A DNA stretch of 64,000 nt from JAMHWD01 sp035911135. GTDB lineage: Bacteria; Pseudomonadota; Alphaproteobacteria; Micavibrionales; Micavibrionaceae. Position 1 is the stretch's first letter. Every line of letters starts with the position of its first letter. The notes below the pieces were generated by a model. It was not told where the DNA came from, ran no database searches, and saw nothing but the letters and a program-made list of their open reading frames with translations. The translations under genes were made by a program, and so were the position numbers. Where the stretch lies: contig JAMHWD010000017.1 of the NCBI GenBank assembly GCA_035911135.1, forward strand, positions 7,367 to 71,366, in the 5' to 3' direction. Below are positions 50,918 through 60,937 of this stretch, piece by piece.

Positions 50918-52777
50918 TTATTCTGTCAGGGCCAGATTATAAAGACTTTTGGGATAGACTGCCCATTGTCCCTGCACGACGGCATCCAGCGTAATCGTAT
51001 CTTCGCCATCACGCATCTGATAGATCCAGTAGCTGGCAAGAACGCGCTCGACATAGGCTCTGGTCTCCGCCATGGGAACCATCTCGATGAACAAAAGAGG
51101 ATCGGCATCCTCGTCAATGTTTGATTTCAGCCAGCGCTGCAAATTACCCGGACCGGCATTATACGCCACCAGCATGCGGATAACATCGCCCTTCACAAAG
51201 GGAACCTGTAACAAGCGAATAAGATAATCCTGTCCCAAGGCAAGATTGGCCTCTGGTGTTTGCAATGTATATTTCATGGCCTTGTTGCTTTGATTCTGGC
51301 CATCGATGATATCCGCCGTAGAGGGCAAAATCTGCATCAGTCCGCGCGCGCCGCTGGGGCTTAACGCATAAGGATCAAATTTTGATTCCTGGCGCATGAT
51401 GGCATGAATAAGCGCCTTATCAACCTTGTAAGGTTTTCCGCCCGGCTTCCACGGGCTGGCCGGATAGAGCGCCGCATCCAGAAAATGCTTGTCATCAGGC
51501 TTGGACAAAAGACTGCCCACACGCAGCGCCAATGCCGGCAAATCAGCAAAAATCGCATAAGATAAAAGAGCATCCCGCAAGCCCGGCGCGATGGCAGTAT
51601 CAATACGCACCAGCTCTTCTTCGGCCAGATGATTTTGCTTGGCCCCAACCAGTGCTATGGCGCGGCGCCCTGCCGGCACGCTGGAAAGAAGATCGTAATA
51701 ATCTGCCGTGAACGGCGGAACCTGCCAGTTGAAATTAAAGTCCCGGCCCAGCGCGCGCGTAGCCAAAATTCCATAGAAACTGCGCGGGTGCTTGCGTGCC
51801 TTCTCCAGCCACTGGCTGATGGTCTCGAAATTACCCAGACGCATATGAGAACGCGCGGCCCAATACGCCGCTGCCGCAGACATCCATCCTGATGAATACT
51901 GGGACTCCGCCGCTGTCTCGAAATACCGCGCGGCCTTCTCATAGCGTTCCATACGCCAGCTCCCCAGACCGGCAATCCAGGAAGCGATGGGAGCTTTCTC
52001 GCCAGAACGGCCAGCCGCCTCGGCGGCAAGATCCAGCGCCTTTTCAAATTCCCCATTGTAAAAATAAGATTGGGCAATACGCGATTTCAGAATATCGCGC
52101 TCAGCAGTATCAAGCAGTTCGGATAATTTGCTGGATTTCAGCAATTTCAAAGCCGCTGTCGGCGATCCGTCCTTGGCCTTGGCCAGCACTTCGGCCCGCA
52201 AGACCATGGCATCCTTATTCTGCCAGGCTGTGCGCTTCAGGGCTGTCTGGTAGGGTTTGGCCTGATCGACGCTCGGCTCGCGCACGCGGGTAATTTCAGT
52301 GTAGGCTTCTGGCTTATTGATCTTTCCCTTATAACCTTTGGGAGTTTTGGCCTGCGCCATGGCATAGATTTTATCCGCCCCCGGTTGATCGGCGTATTTC
52401 TCCATCCAGCTCTGCAATTCTTCAAAACTTGATGTATAGGCCTTGGGATGCATGTAACGCTGATACAGGACATGCCCCATCAAACGATCATCTGATATTA
52501 GCTCAATTTCCTTATCCGCGCCGGCAATATCCCCTTTTCCCTGCAGGGCGAATATGCGGGCATAGGTTTTCTCATCTCTGTTACTAAGCGGCAAAGCAGG
52601 GTTAGCCGTAAACGAAGCCCAGCGCAACAGGCCAGCGGCCGCTGGCAAAATTTTATTGGATTGGGATGAGGGTTTACGATCGGGAACAGGAACTGCCATT
52701 TCCGCCTGCGTTGTTATGCCGTGGAATAATATCCCCGCAGCCAGAACAACCCCGATACCGAGATTTTTCTTTCTCAT
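50918..52777 (-). CDS. Soluble lytic murein transglycosylase
   Basis: A 619-residue periplasmic enzyme cleaving peptidoglycan glycan strands to 1,6-anhydro products. It has a Sec signal (LGIGVVLAAGILFHGITTQA), a long superhelical region of TPR-like helices (about 60-420, for example SYFYNGEFEKALDLAAEAAG), and a C-terminal SLT domain. The catalytic Glu is in HAIMRQESKFDPYALSP, followed by GARGLMQILPSTA and MLVAYNAGPGNLQRWL. The architecture equals that of Slt70. It stands alone between the RelA-like and UDG genes. Confidence 0.92.
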   Translation of the reverse strand: MRKKNLGIGVVLAAGILFHGITTQAEMAVPVPDRKPSSQSNKILPAAAGLLRWASFTANPALPLSNRDEKTYARIFALQGKGDIAGADKEIELISDDRLMGHVLYQRYMHPKAYTSSFEELQSWMEKYADQPGADKIYAMAQAKTPKGYKGKINKPEAYTEITRVREPSVDQAKPYQTALKRTAWQNKDAMVLRAEVLAKAKDGSPTAALKLLKSSKLSELLDTAERDILKSRIAQSYFYNGEFEKALDLAAEAAGRSGEKAPIASWIAGLGSWRMERYEKAARYFETAAESQYSSGWMSAAAAYWAARSHMRLGNFETISQWLEKARKHPRSFYGILATRALGRDFNFNWQVPPFTADYYDLLSSVPAGRRAIALVGAKQNHLAEEELVRIDTAIAPGLRDALLSYAIFADLPALALRVGSLLSKPDDKHFLDAALYPASPWKPGGKPYKVDKALIHAIMRQESKFDPYALSPSGARGLMQILPSTADIIDGQNQSNKAMKYTLQTPEANLALGQDYLIRLLQVPFVKGDVIRMLVAYNAGPGNLQRWLKSNIDEDADPLLFIEMVPMAETRAYVERVLASYWIYQMRDGEDTITLDAVVQGQWAVYPKSLYNLALTE

Positions 52778-52835
52778 AATGCGGATTGTTCTAACTGAAA
52801 AATTTACAAAAGTCCATAAAATAGGATTTTATTTT

Positions 52836-53660
52836 CTATAATTCTGAAATTCTGACCTGTATAGCCTGTAAATCTTCCCATGCGGCCTTCTTTTGCTCCG
52901 GCAGGCGGATCAGATTTGAAGGATGGAATATTGCATAGGCCGGGATTTTAGGGCCATTTTGTCCTAATTCCGGGCTCAGAATACTGTATTCATGCGGGCT
53001 GCGGCGCAGTTTGGAAATTCCATCCGAACGCCCCAGCAGCGCTTGCGCCGCCACAGCCCCGCATAGGACCAATAATCTAGGGGCAACCAGTTGAATGTGA
53101 CGCTCGATAAAGGGCAGGCTGACCTCGATCTCGGCGGGGCTGGGGGAACGGTTGCCCGGCGGACGCCAGTTTACCAGATTGCTGATATAAAGCGCCTTGG
53201 CAGGGTCTTCTGCAGTACGGGACAGGCCAATAGCGCCAAACATCTTGTCCAGAAGCTGGCCATTCTCCCCCATGAAAGGCTTGCCTGCCCGGTCATCCTC
53301 CGCGCCCGGCGTATCGCCGATTACCATGACATAAGCCGCCGGATTACCATCAGCAAACACCAGCTGGGTTGCCGTTTTTTTAAGACTTATCCCTTCGAAC
53401 TGTAAAATGGCGGCTTGCAATTCCTGAACATTATTGGCCGCCAATGCCAAGTTCACAGCGATCTGGCGGGCCTCCGCCGCCCCCAGCGGCGGGTTTAGAG
53501 CAACATTTGCGCCCCCCGGCACAGCAGAAAGCACAGGAGCCGTGGCTACAGACACGGCCCTGACCGGAGAAAGGCGATCAATCGGCATCTCACCGGCAAC
53601 ATCGCTCAGCCCGTTATCCAGATACCATTGCAGTGCCGCAAGATCGGCCGTATCAGCCAT
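52836..53660 (-). CDS. Family 4-like uracil-DNA glycosylase lacking the iron-sulfur cysteines
   Basis: Base-excision enzyme removing uracil from DNA, 274 residues from the ATG at 53660, chosen because AAGGAG lies about 9 bases upstream and the N-terminus (ADTADLAALQWYLDNGL) matches relatives; the frame is open much further upstream. Motifs are VIGDTPGAEDDRAGKPFMG (family GExPG motif with Asp replacing Glu), LVNWRPPGNRSPSPAE, and IFHPSNLIR (catalytic HPS loop). Only one cysteine (VLCGAV) is present, so the four-Cys [4Fe-4S] site of classical family 4 enzymes is missing; WRPPGNR occurs where those have a Cys. The Glu-to-Asp change may affect catalysis. Confidence 0.85.
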   Translation of the reverse strand: MADTADLAALQWYLDNGLSDVAGEMPIDRLSPVRAVSVATAPVLSAVPGGANVALNPPLGAAEARQIAVNLALAANNVQELQAAILQFEGISLKKTATQLVFADGNPAAYVMVIGDTPGAEDDRAGKPFMGENGQLLDKMFGAIGLSRTAEDPAKALYISNLVNWRPPGNRSPSPAEIEVSLPFIERHIQLVAPRLLVLCGAVAAQALLGRSDGISKLRRSPHEYSILSPELGQNGPKIPAYAIFHPSNLIRLPEQKKAAWEDLQAIQVRISEL

Positions 53661-53805
53661 GGCTCTTTTACTCCTTCGCCCTATATAAATTTTGACGGAT
53701 TTCATATAGAATATACGTCTCGGCCGCGCATGGAACAAGAAAAGACCGCAGGCGGCCACTACAATCTTGTGCACATAAACACCATAAAGACAGAGGTATA
53801 AACAT

Positions 53806-55455
53806 ATGCCCGCCCCTATCAGAGCCGACCGCGAAGCCATGGAATTTGATGTGGTAATTGTTGGCGGCGGCCCGGCCGGTCTTGCCTGTGCGATACGACT
53901 AAAACAGCTTTGCACAGAAACAGGTCAGGACCTGTCCGTCTGCCTGATTGAAAAAGGTTCGGAAATCGGTGCGCATCTTGTCTCAGGCGCGGTGCTGGAG
54001 CCGCGTGCGTTGAACGAGCTTTTCCCTGACTGGAAGGAACGCGGCGCGCCGCTCAATACGCCTGTCACCCATGATGAATTTTATTTCATGACAAAAAAGA
54101 AGGCCTTTCGTCTGCCCGCCCCGCCGCAAATGCATAACAAGGGCAATTACATTATTTCGCTTGGCAATCTGGCGCGCTGGCTGGCGGCCGAGGCTGAAAA
54201 ACTTGATGTCCAGATATTCCCCGGCTTTGCCGCCTCTGAAATCCTCTATGATGAAAACGGCGCGGTGATTGGCATTGCGACCATTGATCTGGGCGTCGGG
54301 CGAGACGGCGAGCCCACAGCCGAATTTCAGTCTGGATACGAGCTGCACGCCCGCCAGACTGTTTTTGCTGAAGGCTGCCATGGCTCTCTGACCAAATCGC
54401 TCATTCAGAAATTCAATCTGCGCGATGGCCGATGCCCGCAAACCTATGGGCTGGGCGTTAAGGAAATCTGGGAAATTGATCCTGCCAAACATAAGATTGG
54501 CCTGACTTCCCATACAATCGGCTGGCCGATGGATACCAAGACCTATGGCGGTTCGTGGCTTTATCATATGGAGAATAATCAGATTTCAATCGGCTTTGTT
54601 ATCGGGCTTGATTACAAAAATCCGTGGCTCTCCCCTTATGAGGAAATGCAACGCTTTAAAACCCATCCTAAAATTGCCGATCTTTTGAAGGGCGGACGGC
54701 GCGTGGCCTATGGCGCGCGCGCCATTGTTGAGGGCGGCTTTCAAGCCATCCCGAAACTCACAGTTCCGGGCGGCATATTGATCGGCGATAGCGCCGGATT
54801 TCTGAACGTCCCCAAAATCAAGGGCAATCATGCGGCCATGAAATCAGGCATGGTAGCGGCCGAAGCCCTGCACGGCATGCTTGCAGGGAGCGAAGGATAC
54901 GGGCAGGAATGCAAATCCTACCCCGAAAAACTGGAAAAAACCTGGCTCTGGACCGAACTCAAGAAAATCCGTAACATCCGTCCCGGATTCCAGTACGGAT
55001 TATGGATCGGGCTGATCAATGCGGCATGGGAGACTCTCACCTGCGGCCTCTCGCCCTGGACGCTCAAGCACAAGGCCGACCACACCAGCCTCAAGCCCGC
55101 ATCCTCCATGCCGAAAATAGACTATCCCAAACCTGATGGCGTTCTGACATTTGACAGGCTGACCTCGGTCTCGTTCTCCAATACCAACCATGCCGAAAAC
55201 CAGCGCATTCACCTGCGTCTGAAAAACCCGGATGTGCCAATATCCATAAATTTGCCTGTTTACGCCGAGCCTGCCCAACGCTATTGTCCAGCTGGTGTTT
55301 ACGAAATTGTCAGTGATGCCCAAGGCAAGGCCGCCTTGCAAATCAATGCCCAGAATTGCGTACATTGCAAAACATGCGATATCAAAGACCCTTCGCAGAA
55401 TATTGACTGGGTTGTACCGCAGGGCGGCGACGGGCCTAATTATCCGAATATGTGA
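53806..55455 (+). CDS. Electron transfer flavoprotein-ubiquinone oxidoreductase
   Basis: A 549-residue membrane-associated enzyme passing electrons from ETF (fatty-acid and amino-acid oxidation) to ubiquinone. The FAD-binding Rossmann motif is VVIVGGGPAGLACAIRL near the N-terminus. The ubiquinone-binding and second FAD segments include GGILIGDSAGFLNVPKIKG, and the 4Fe-4S cluster cysteines are CPAG and CVHCKTC near the C-terminus, with the usual ending DGPNYPNM. The start has AGAGG 8 bases upstream. It leads into the TPR gene after 42 bases. It would serve the acyl-CoA catabolism at the left edge of the window. Confidence 0.95.
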   Translation: MPAPIRADREAMEFDVVIVGGGPAGLACAIRLKQLCTETGQDLSVCLIEKGSEIGAHLVSGAVLEPRALNELFPDWKERGAPLNTPVTHDEFYFMTKKKAFRLPAPPQMHNKGNYIISLGNLARWLAAEAEKLDVQIFPGFAASEILYDENGAVIGIATIDLGVGRDGEPTAEFQSGYELHARQTVFAEGCHGSLTKSLIQKFNLRDGRCPQTYGLGVKEIWEIDPAKHKIGLTSHTIGWPMDTKTYGGSWLYHMENNQISIGFVIGLDYKNPWLSPYEEMQRFKTHPKIADLLKGGRRVAYGARAIVEGGFQAIPKLTVPGGILIGDSAGFLNVPKIKGNHAAMKSGMVAAEALHGMLAGSEGYGQECKSYPEKLEKTWLWTELKKIRNIRPGFQYGLWIGLINAAWETLTCGLSPWTLKHKADHTSLKPASSMPKIDYPKPDGVLTFDRLTSVSFSNTNHAENQRIHLRLKNPDVPISINLPVYAEPAQRYCPAGVYEIVSDAQGKAALQINAQNCVHCKTCDIKDPSQNIDWVVPQGGDGPNYPNM

Positions 55456-55497
55456 GAATAAAAATTCACCCTGTAAAAGCAAAATGATGGTTGCGCT

Positions 55498-57336
55498 ATG
55501 AAGATCGTGAAAACAAAAAAGACCAGTGCAAAATTTTTACTTCTGACAGGTGCCGCCGCCTGCCTGTTTTCACTGACATCGGCTGCGGAGCAAAGACCGC
55601 CTGCCCTGATTTTGGCCAGCGTTGGCGCCGACAAGGATGGAAAATCCACGGCCATACCGCCGCAATTCAAGCCGCAAGGTTTTGCCGGCGCCTATCTGGC
55701 CGGACTTTTTGCCCAGCACAGCCATGACTGGGAGAACGCCCATAAATTCATCTCCAAGAATCTGGAGATCGACAAAAGCGATACGGAACTGATGCGCCGT
55801 GCCATGGTGATTGCCCTGGGGTCCGGTAATTACGACACGGCCTTTTCCATCTCCGGTCAGGTTGGCGATCAGGCGCCTACGGCAGAAAATTCAACACTGG
55901 GTCTTTTATTCCAGACCATTCGCGCTTTTGAAAAAGGTGAATATGAAAGCGCCTTGAAATTCTCGCAGAAAATGGACAAGGACGGCATAGCCGAGTTTAT
56001 CCAGCCGCTTGTCGAAGGGTGGGCGCTGACCGCTAAAAATGAGCTTAAGACCGACCGCTTGCAAGGCAATAGCGTGCATTTGCGCCATGCCGTCATGATG
56101 TCCTCCATGCTGGGCAAGGGCGAGGAAGCCAAAGCCCTGATTGCCCGCGCCTTGAGCGCAGATGAAAGCAGCGCCGAGGATGTCGAATTCTACGCCGATA
56201 CGCTTGGCGCATTGGGAGAAACACAAAAAGCAGAAGATCTGTATAAGAAAATTCTTGAGGCCATGCCGCAATCGGAAAGCATACCGCCCAAGCTTCAAGC
56301 CATTAAAGACAAAAAAACTGTTCAGGCAGCAAACCCTGCGACACCCAAAGCCGGGCTTTCCGAAGGTCTATATGATATGGCGCGGATCCTTTATCAGGAT
56401 TTCAGCGATGACAGCGCACGCGTCTTTGCCCATATGGCAATCTATCTAAATCCTGTCAAGGAAGAGCCGCATCTCCTGCTGGCCTCTATCGCAGCGCGCA
56501 ATGAACGATACGACGAGGCCATCAAGCATTATCAGGCAATCCCGCAAAATTCGAAATATTTTATCGATGCCCAGCGTGAAATCGCCACGCTGTATGAACA
56601 AAGCGGGCGCAGCGATGATTCCATAGCCGCGCTGGAATTACTGGCAGGCACTTATAACGACATGAATGCGCTGATCCAGATTGGCGATATCTACCGCAGC
56701 CGCGAAGATTTCAAAAGCGCTGTTGATATTTATAACCGCGCCGAAGAAACCATCGGCCCTAAGAATATTCTTCCCGATTACTGGGATCTTTATTACGCGC
56801 GCGGCATGGCCTATGAGCGTATAGGCGAATGGGACAAGGCAGAAATCGATCTCAAGCGTGCGCTTGATCATGAACCGGATCACCCCTATCTGCTGAATTA
56901 TCTGGGATATGCATGGGCTGATCAGGGTAAAAATCTCAAAGAATCCCTGGAGATGATCCACAAGGCTGTCTCCTTGCGTCCGGATGATGGATATATCACA
57001 GACTCCCTTGGCTGGGTTCTTTATAAAATGGGCAAATATGACGAAGCCGTTTTGTATCTTGAAAAAGCCACCGAGCTTCAACCCTATGATGCTGTTATTA
57101 ATGACCATCTGGGCGATGCCTATTGGCAGGTCGGCCGCAATCTTGAAGCCAAGTTTCAATGGAAACGCGCCCGCAACCACGCTGAAAACGATCCCAAGCT
57201 GATCGCGCAGATTGATGCCAAGCTGCAAGGCGGTCTGGATGCGGCACTTCCGATCCAAGAAGCCCATTCAGCCGTTCCCGAAAACGCAGCCCCAAATGAC
57301 AAAACGACTGCGCCCGACACAACAAAGCAGCAATAA
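55498..57336 (+). CDS. Exported tetratricopeptide-repeat protein
   Basis: A 612-residue protein with a Sec signal (AKFLLLTGAAACLFSLTSAA) and about 12 TPR or TPR-like helical pairs. Examples are HDWENAHKFISKNLEIDK, GNYDTAFSISGQVGD, ERYDEAIKHYQAIPQN, GEWDKAEIDLKRALDHEPDH and GKYDEAVLYLEKATELQPYD. The last canonical TPRs include NYLGYAWADQG. The C-terminal tail is polar and Thr/Gln rich. It is a periplasmic scaffold of unknown partner. The order ETF-QO, TPR, ispE is recurrent in alphaproteobacteria. Confidence 0.85.
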   Translation: MKIVKTKKTSAKFLLLTGAAACLFSLTSAAEQRPPALILASVGADKDGKSTAIPPQFKPQGFAGAYLAGLFAQHSHDWENAHKFISKNLEIDKSDTELMRRAMVIALGSGNYDTAFSISGQVGDQAPTAENSTLGLLFQTIRAFEKGEYESALKFSQKMDKDGIAEFIQPLVEGWALTAKNELKTDRLQGNSVHLRHAVMMSSMLGKGEEAKALIARALSADESSAEDVEFYADTLGALGETQKAEDLYKKILEAMPQSESIPPKLQAIKDKKTVQAANPATPKAGLSEGLYDMARILYQDFSDDSARVFAHMAIYLNPVKEEPHLLLASIAARNERYDEAIKHYQAIPQNSKYFIDAQREIATLYEQSGRSDDSIAALELLAGTYNDMNALIQIGDIYRSREDFKSAVDIYNRAEETIGPKNILPDYWDLYYARGMAYERIGEWDKAEIDLKRALDHEPDHPYLLNYLGYAWADQGKNLKESLEMIHKAVSLRPDDGYITDSLGWVLYKMGKYDEAVLYLEKATELQPYDAVINDHLGDAYWQVGRNLEAKFQWKRARNHAENDPKLIAQIDAKLQGGLDAALPIQEAHSAVPENAAPNDKTTAPDTTKQQ

Positions 57337-57367
57337 GCCTTAAAATGATTTGAAATAAGCCCCTATC

Positions 57368-58279
57368 ATGACAGGCCATAAAGAAATCAGGACGCGCCGT
57401 ATCTTTGCCCCGGCGAAAATCAATCTTTATCTGCATGTCACAGGCCGGCGTGATCAGGGATATCACGAGCTGGACTCTCTCATTGCCTTTGCCGATATCG
57501 GCGATACAATCATGATTGAACCCTCGCCGGATCTGAAATTTTTTATCGGCGGTCCTTTTGGCAATGCCTTGCAAGGACAAGATATACTCTCAACGCCGCA
57601 ATCTTCCAATCTGGTTATAAAAGCCTTGTGGCTGATATGCCGCGAAATTGGCCGCACGCCGGAAATTCGCATCGGCCTTGATAAAATTCTGCCCATAGCT
57701 TCGGGCATGGGCGGGGGATCCGCAGATGCTGCCGCGCTTGTCTGGGGGATACTGGATCTTTGGGATATACATCTGCCCCATGCGCAAATTGAATCTCTCC
57801 TGCTTTCGCTGGGGGCGGATGTTCCTGTATGCTACCGCGCACAAAGCGCGCGCATTCAAGGAATTGGTGAAATTGTAAGCCCGCTGCTCGACCTTGCAGA
57901 AATGCCTGTTCTATTAGTCAACCCGGGCAAACCATGCCTGACCAAAAATATTTTCAAACGTTATCAAGGCCCCTTTCGATCTCCAATCACCATACCATCG
58001 GGATTAAGCCATCCGGATAATCTTATAAAATTTCTGGAACTTCAGAATAATGATCTTGAACCTTACGCGCAGGAAGAAGTTCCTGAAATACGCAATATTC
58101 TAAATGCGCTGCGGATTATGCCGGGCATTCAAATTGCACGCCTGTCAGGCTCAGGGGCAACTTGCTTTGGCCTGTTCTCCAGTGAGATACAAACCAAAGA
58201 TGCCGCTATCACAATCGCAAAAGAAAATCCCGATTGGTGGGTAAAGGCCGGATGGCTGGGCCGCAGCGCGCGCTATTAG
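57368..58279 (+). CDS. ispE: 4-diphosphocytidyl-2-C-methyl-D-erythritol kinase
   Basis: GHMP kinase of the MEP isoprenoid pathway, 303 residues. Motifs are FAPAKINLYLHVTGRRDQGY at the N-terminus, the ATP-binding loop PIASGMGGGSADAAALV (about 109-125) and the third GHMP motif RLSGSGATCFGLF. Its start lies 31 bases after the TPR gene stop. It converges on the podJ-like gene with a 21-base gap. Confidence 0.95.
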   Translation: MTGHKEIRTRRIFAPAKINLYLHVTGRRDQGYHELDSLIAFADIGDTIMIEPSPDLKFFIGGPFGNALQGQDILSTPQSSNLVIKALWLICREIGRTPEIRIGLDKILPIASGMGGGSADAAALVWGILDLWDIHLPHAQIESLLLSLGADVPVCYRAQSARIQGIGEIVSPLLDLAEMPVLLVNPGKPCLTKNIFKRYQGPFRSPITIPSGLSHPDNLIKFLELQNNDLEPYAQEEVPEIRNILNALRIMPGIQIARLSGSGATCFGLFSSEIQTKDAAITIAKENPDWWVKAGWLGRSARY

Positions 58280-58300
58280 TCGCGCACAACACTAGATACC

Positions 58301-60727
58301 TTACTGCGCCATCTTAAGAGAAGAGGCCTCATCAACCACGTCACGCTGCATTTGTGCCAGAAGTTCGGCGCTGACCGATCCCGTCACAGGCATATCTCTC
58401 GCGGCCTGGTATGTGCGTATCGCATCAGAAGTCAGCATACCGTTCACGCCATCTGCCGGGCCCGGATACAAACCAAGAAGCATTAATTGCTCCTGAACAT
58501 CGGCAATCATATTCGATGCCTTTGCCTTTAATGGCTTATCCGCCGCAGATTGCTTTTCCGGTGCCGAAGGTTTCGTTGCTGCGGGCGTAGAACCAGCGGG
58601 CTTTTGCGGCTGCTGACTGACAGCAGAGGCCTCGCCCCCTTCAAGAACTTGCATCCCTTCAACAAGGCGGTTTACATCATCCAGCTTGATACCAACAGTT
58701 TTGGCCAGTTGCTCCAGCGCTGATTTGGCCTCAGGGCTGCCTTTATCCGCGGCGCGCTTATACCACATCAAGGCCTGATCGGGCTGGGCCTTGCCCAAAA
58801 GCCCGTTCTCATAAATAAGACCCAGATTATAGGCCGCCTCCATCACGCCGCCATTAGCCGCGTTTTTAAAATACATCTCGGCCTTGCGCGGGTCATATTC
58901 GACGCCAACACCTTCAATATAGGCGATGCCCAGATTATATTGCGCCTCCGGATGATTAAGGGCTGCGGCAGTTTCATACCATGTAAAGGCTTTGGATAAA
59001 TCCTGTTTCACGCCAATGCCCTGATGATATAAAACGCCCAGATTATAGCGCGCATTGGCAACACCGCCATGAGCAGCTTCTTCAAACCATTGAGAAGCAC
59101 GCGCGTAATCTTGCTTCACCCCGCCATGACCGGCGATATAGATCGCGGCAATATCGTGCTGCGCCTCCGCGTTACCGGCAAAAGCCTTACTTTCAATATC
59201 CTTGATCGGCCCCACCAGATTGGCATCAGGCGTTATACGATCCGCTAAAGAGCCTTTAAGCTCCGAAGGTAGAGGCATATCGGCCGGCGGCATTGTGACG
59301 GCCGGCAAAGCAGGCTCAGACGGCACTTGCGCGGCTTGTGTCATATCAGCCTTCTGCTGCGCTGGCTGCGGCTCGCTTTGCGCCGCAGGCGGCAAGGAAG
59401 ACGGCTCAATCGCATTCAGTTGCTCGGCCAGCGCATCGGGATTTTCCTCCAGCAGCGCGAGAAGCTTTTCTTCATCATTTAAATCAATCGCGCCAATATC
59501 ATTGGCTTGCCCCAGATCTTCCACACTGGCATTCAGCGAAGAAGTTTCCGCCGATGGCGTTTGCGCCGCGGTCACATCATCAGCAACAGCATCAGCTTGG
59601 GCCGTGGCGGTTGCTGAGGGTTCCGCCGGGGCAATATCTTGCGGCGTATTATTTTCAGGCCATGACAAGACGCTTTCAGGCGCGGCCTCCGCAGAGGATT
59701 GCGCTTCTGAAACAGGCGCATCAAATCCTGCCGCCGATAGTTCCGATTCCATTTCAGGCGTTATATTCACGCGCGGCAGTTGCACCTGCGAAATCATCCA
59801 ACCGGCCAGAATTCCACCAACCATCAGCGCTGTGACAGAAGAAGCCGATAATTTCGTATTAATGCGCCACCACGGCAGATCAGCCTGATCAGAATTCTCA
59901 TCTGCCAGCAACGGGGCCCGCAATGCGCTCAAGCCATCTGCGGCAAGCATATTCTGCACAGGCGAACCGGCAGCCTGCGCGCCTTGATCCGTGAGCAGAA
60001 CCATAGCCCGCGCGTTCAACGCTTCATGAGTCTGAAGGACGGTTTCTTCAATGCGCTCAAGCTTACGCAGGAAACGGGCGCGCTCCTGCACTGATTTTTC
60101 CAGCTTGCGATCAACACGCAACGAAGTCGCCAGCGCTTCCTCGACCTTGCCGCCCAGCGCCTTTTGTTCCATCTCGCTCAACTCAAGACGGGCCAGGACA
60201 TCATGCGCCTGTTTCTTTTGATGCTGCTCCAGCGCGGACCATTTCTGGCGCACGTCTTCCTCAACCTTTACAGTCCGCGTTTGCGTCTGCTTAAGCGCCA
60301 GATCAGTTTTATGGGTTTTTTCCTCAATCTCCAGCAGGAGTTTGCGGGCTTCTTCAAATTCCTTTAAGGCCTCGGCTGCCATCTGGCGGGATTCTTCAGA
60401 TTTCTTCAAAGCAGCGGCCGTATCCGTATCGCTGATCTTTTTCTCAAGCTCCTGCGCCTTGCGCTCGTATTTTTCGGATTTATCCTGCAGGCTCAAGATC
60501 ATGGCCTTATAGCTCTCCAGCTCACGCTGGAGGTTCGCACGGTCTGCCTGCGTGGATTGCAGGCGCATATTCAGGGTCTTCAAAAGGCTGACAATCTGGG
60601 CCTGCGTCGGATCACCGCCGCGCGCTGCGCCATTGGCCACCCCTGCCCCGGCTGCGCCGTTCGCCGAAGGCTTATCCTCCGGATTGCTGAAAAATACGCG
60701 GCCGTCCGTTGTACGCTTAAAACCCAT
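58301..60727 (-). CDS. PodJ-like coiled-coil / Sel1-repeat / peptidoglycan-binding protein
   Basis: An 808-residue bitopic protein from the ATG at 60727 (MGFKRTTDGRVFFSNPEDKP); the frame is open a further 48 codons. Layout: a long coiled coil (about 40-245), one membrane segment (about 296-318, VTALMVGGILAGWMISQVQL), an acidic low-complexity linker (about 330-500), four Sel1-like repeats (about 525-680, for example ANARYNLGVLYHQGIGVKQD and PEAQYNLGIAYIEGVGVEYD), and a C-terminal peptidoglycan-binding domain (GLYPGPADGVNGMLTSDAIR). This is the domain order of Caulobacter PodJ, which localises polar factors. It agrees with divK-pleD elsewhere in the window. Sequence-level orthology cannot be judged from motifs alone. 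Confidence 0.75.
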   Translation of the reverse strand: MGFKRTTDGRVFFSNPEDKPSANGAAGAGVANGAARGGDPTQAQIVSLLKTLNMRLQSTQADRANLQRELESYKAMILSLQDKSEKYERKAQELEKKISDTDTAAALKKSEESRQMAAEALKEFEEARKLLLEIEEKTHKTDLALKQTQTRTVKVEEDVRQKWSALEQHQKKQAHDVLARLELSEMEQKALGGKVEEALATSLRVDRKLEKSVQERARFLRKLERIEETVLQTHEALNARAMVLLTDQGAQAAGSPVQNMLAADGLSALRAPLLADENSDQADLPWWRINTKLSASSVTALMVGGILAGWMISQVQLPRVNITPEMESELSAAGFDAPVSEAQSSAEAAPESVLSWPENNTPQDIAPAEPSATATAQADAVADDVTAAQTPSAETSSLNASVEDLGQANDIGAIDLNDEEKLLALLEENPDALAEQLNAIEPSSLPPAAQSEPQPAQQKADMTQAAQVPSEPALPAVTMPPADMPLPSELKGSLADRITPDANLVGPIKDIESKAFAGNAEAQHDIAAIYIAGHGGVKQDYARASQWFEEAAHGGVANARYNLGVLYHQGIGVKQDLSKAFTWYETAAALNHPEAQYNLGIAYIEGVGVEYDPRKAEMYFKNAANGGVMEAAYNLGLIYENGLLGKAQPDQALMWYKRAADKGSPEAKSALEQLAKTVGIKLDDVNRLVEGMQVLEGGEASAVSQQPQKPAGSTPAATKPSAPEKQSAADKPLKAKASNMIADVQEQLMLLGLYPGPADGVNGMLTSDAIRTYQAARDMPVTGSVSAELLAQMQRDVVDEASSLKMAQ

Positions 60728-60937
60728 TACGCTTGTTCCATGCCCTTGATTCTGTGTGTATAATCGGCAGTATAGGATATTGCGGAAATTCCCGCCAAGA
60801 AAATTCGCAAAAATCGTCCACAGGCCGCAGATTATCAGGGTTTTATGAAGATTCTGCGCCTTTCGTGACAAAGGGCTTGCGTTGCAGGGCGGTTTTGACT
60901 ATTTTCGTGGCTTCTTACGAAGGTTTCCTTTCGACAC

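Noticed and set aside
59202..59888. 228-codon plus-strand open frame with Ser/Cys/Ala-rich sequence
   Set aside because: Antisense to the Ala/Glu/Pro-rich linker of the PodJ-like protein; low complexity mirrors that bias.
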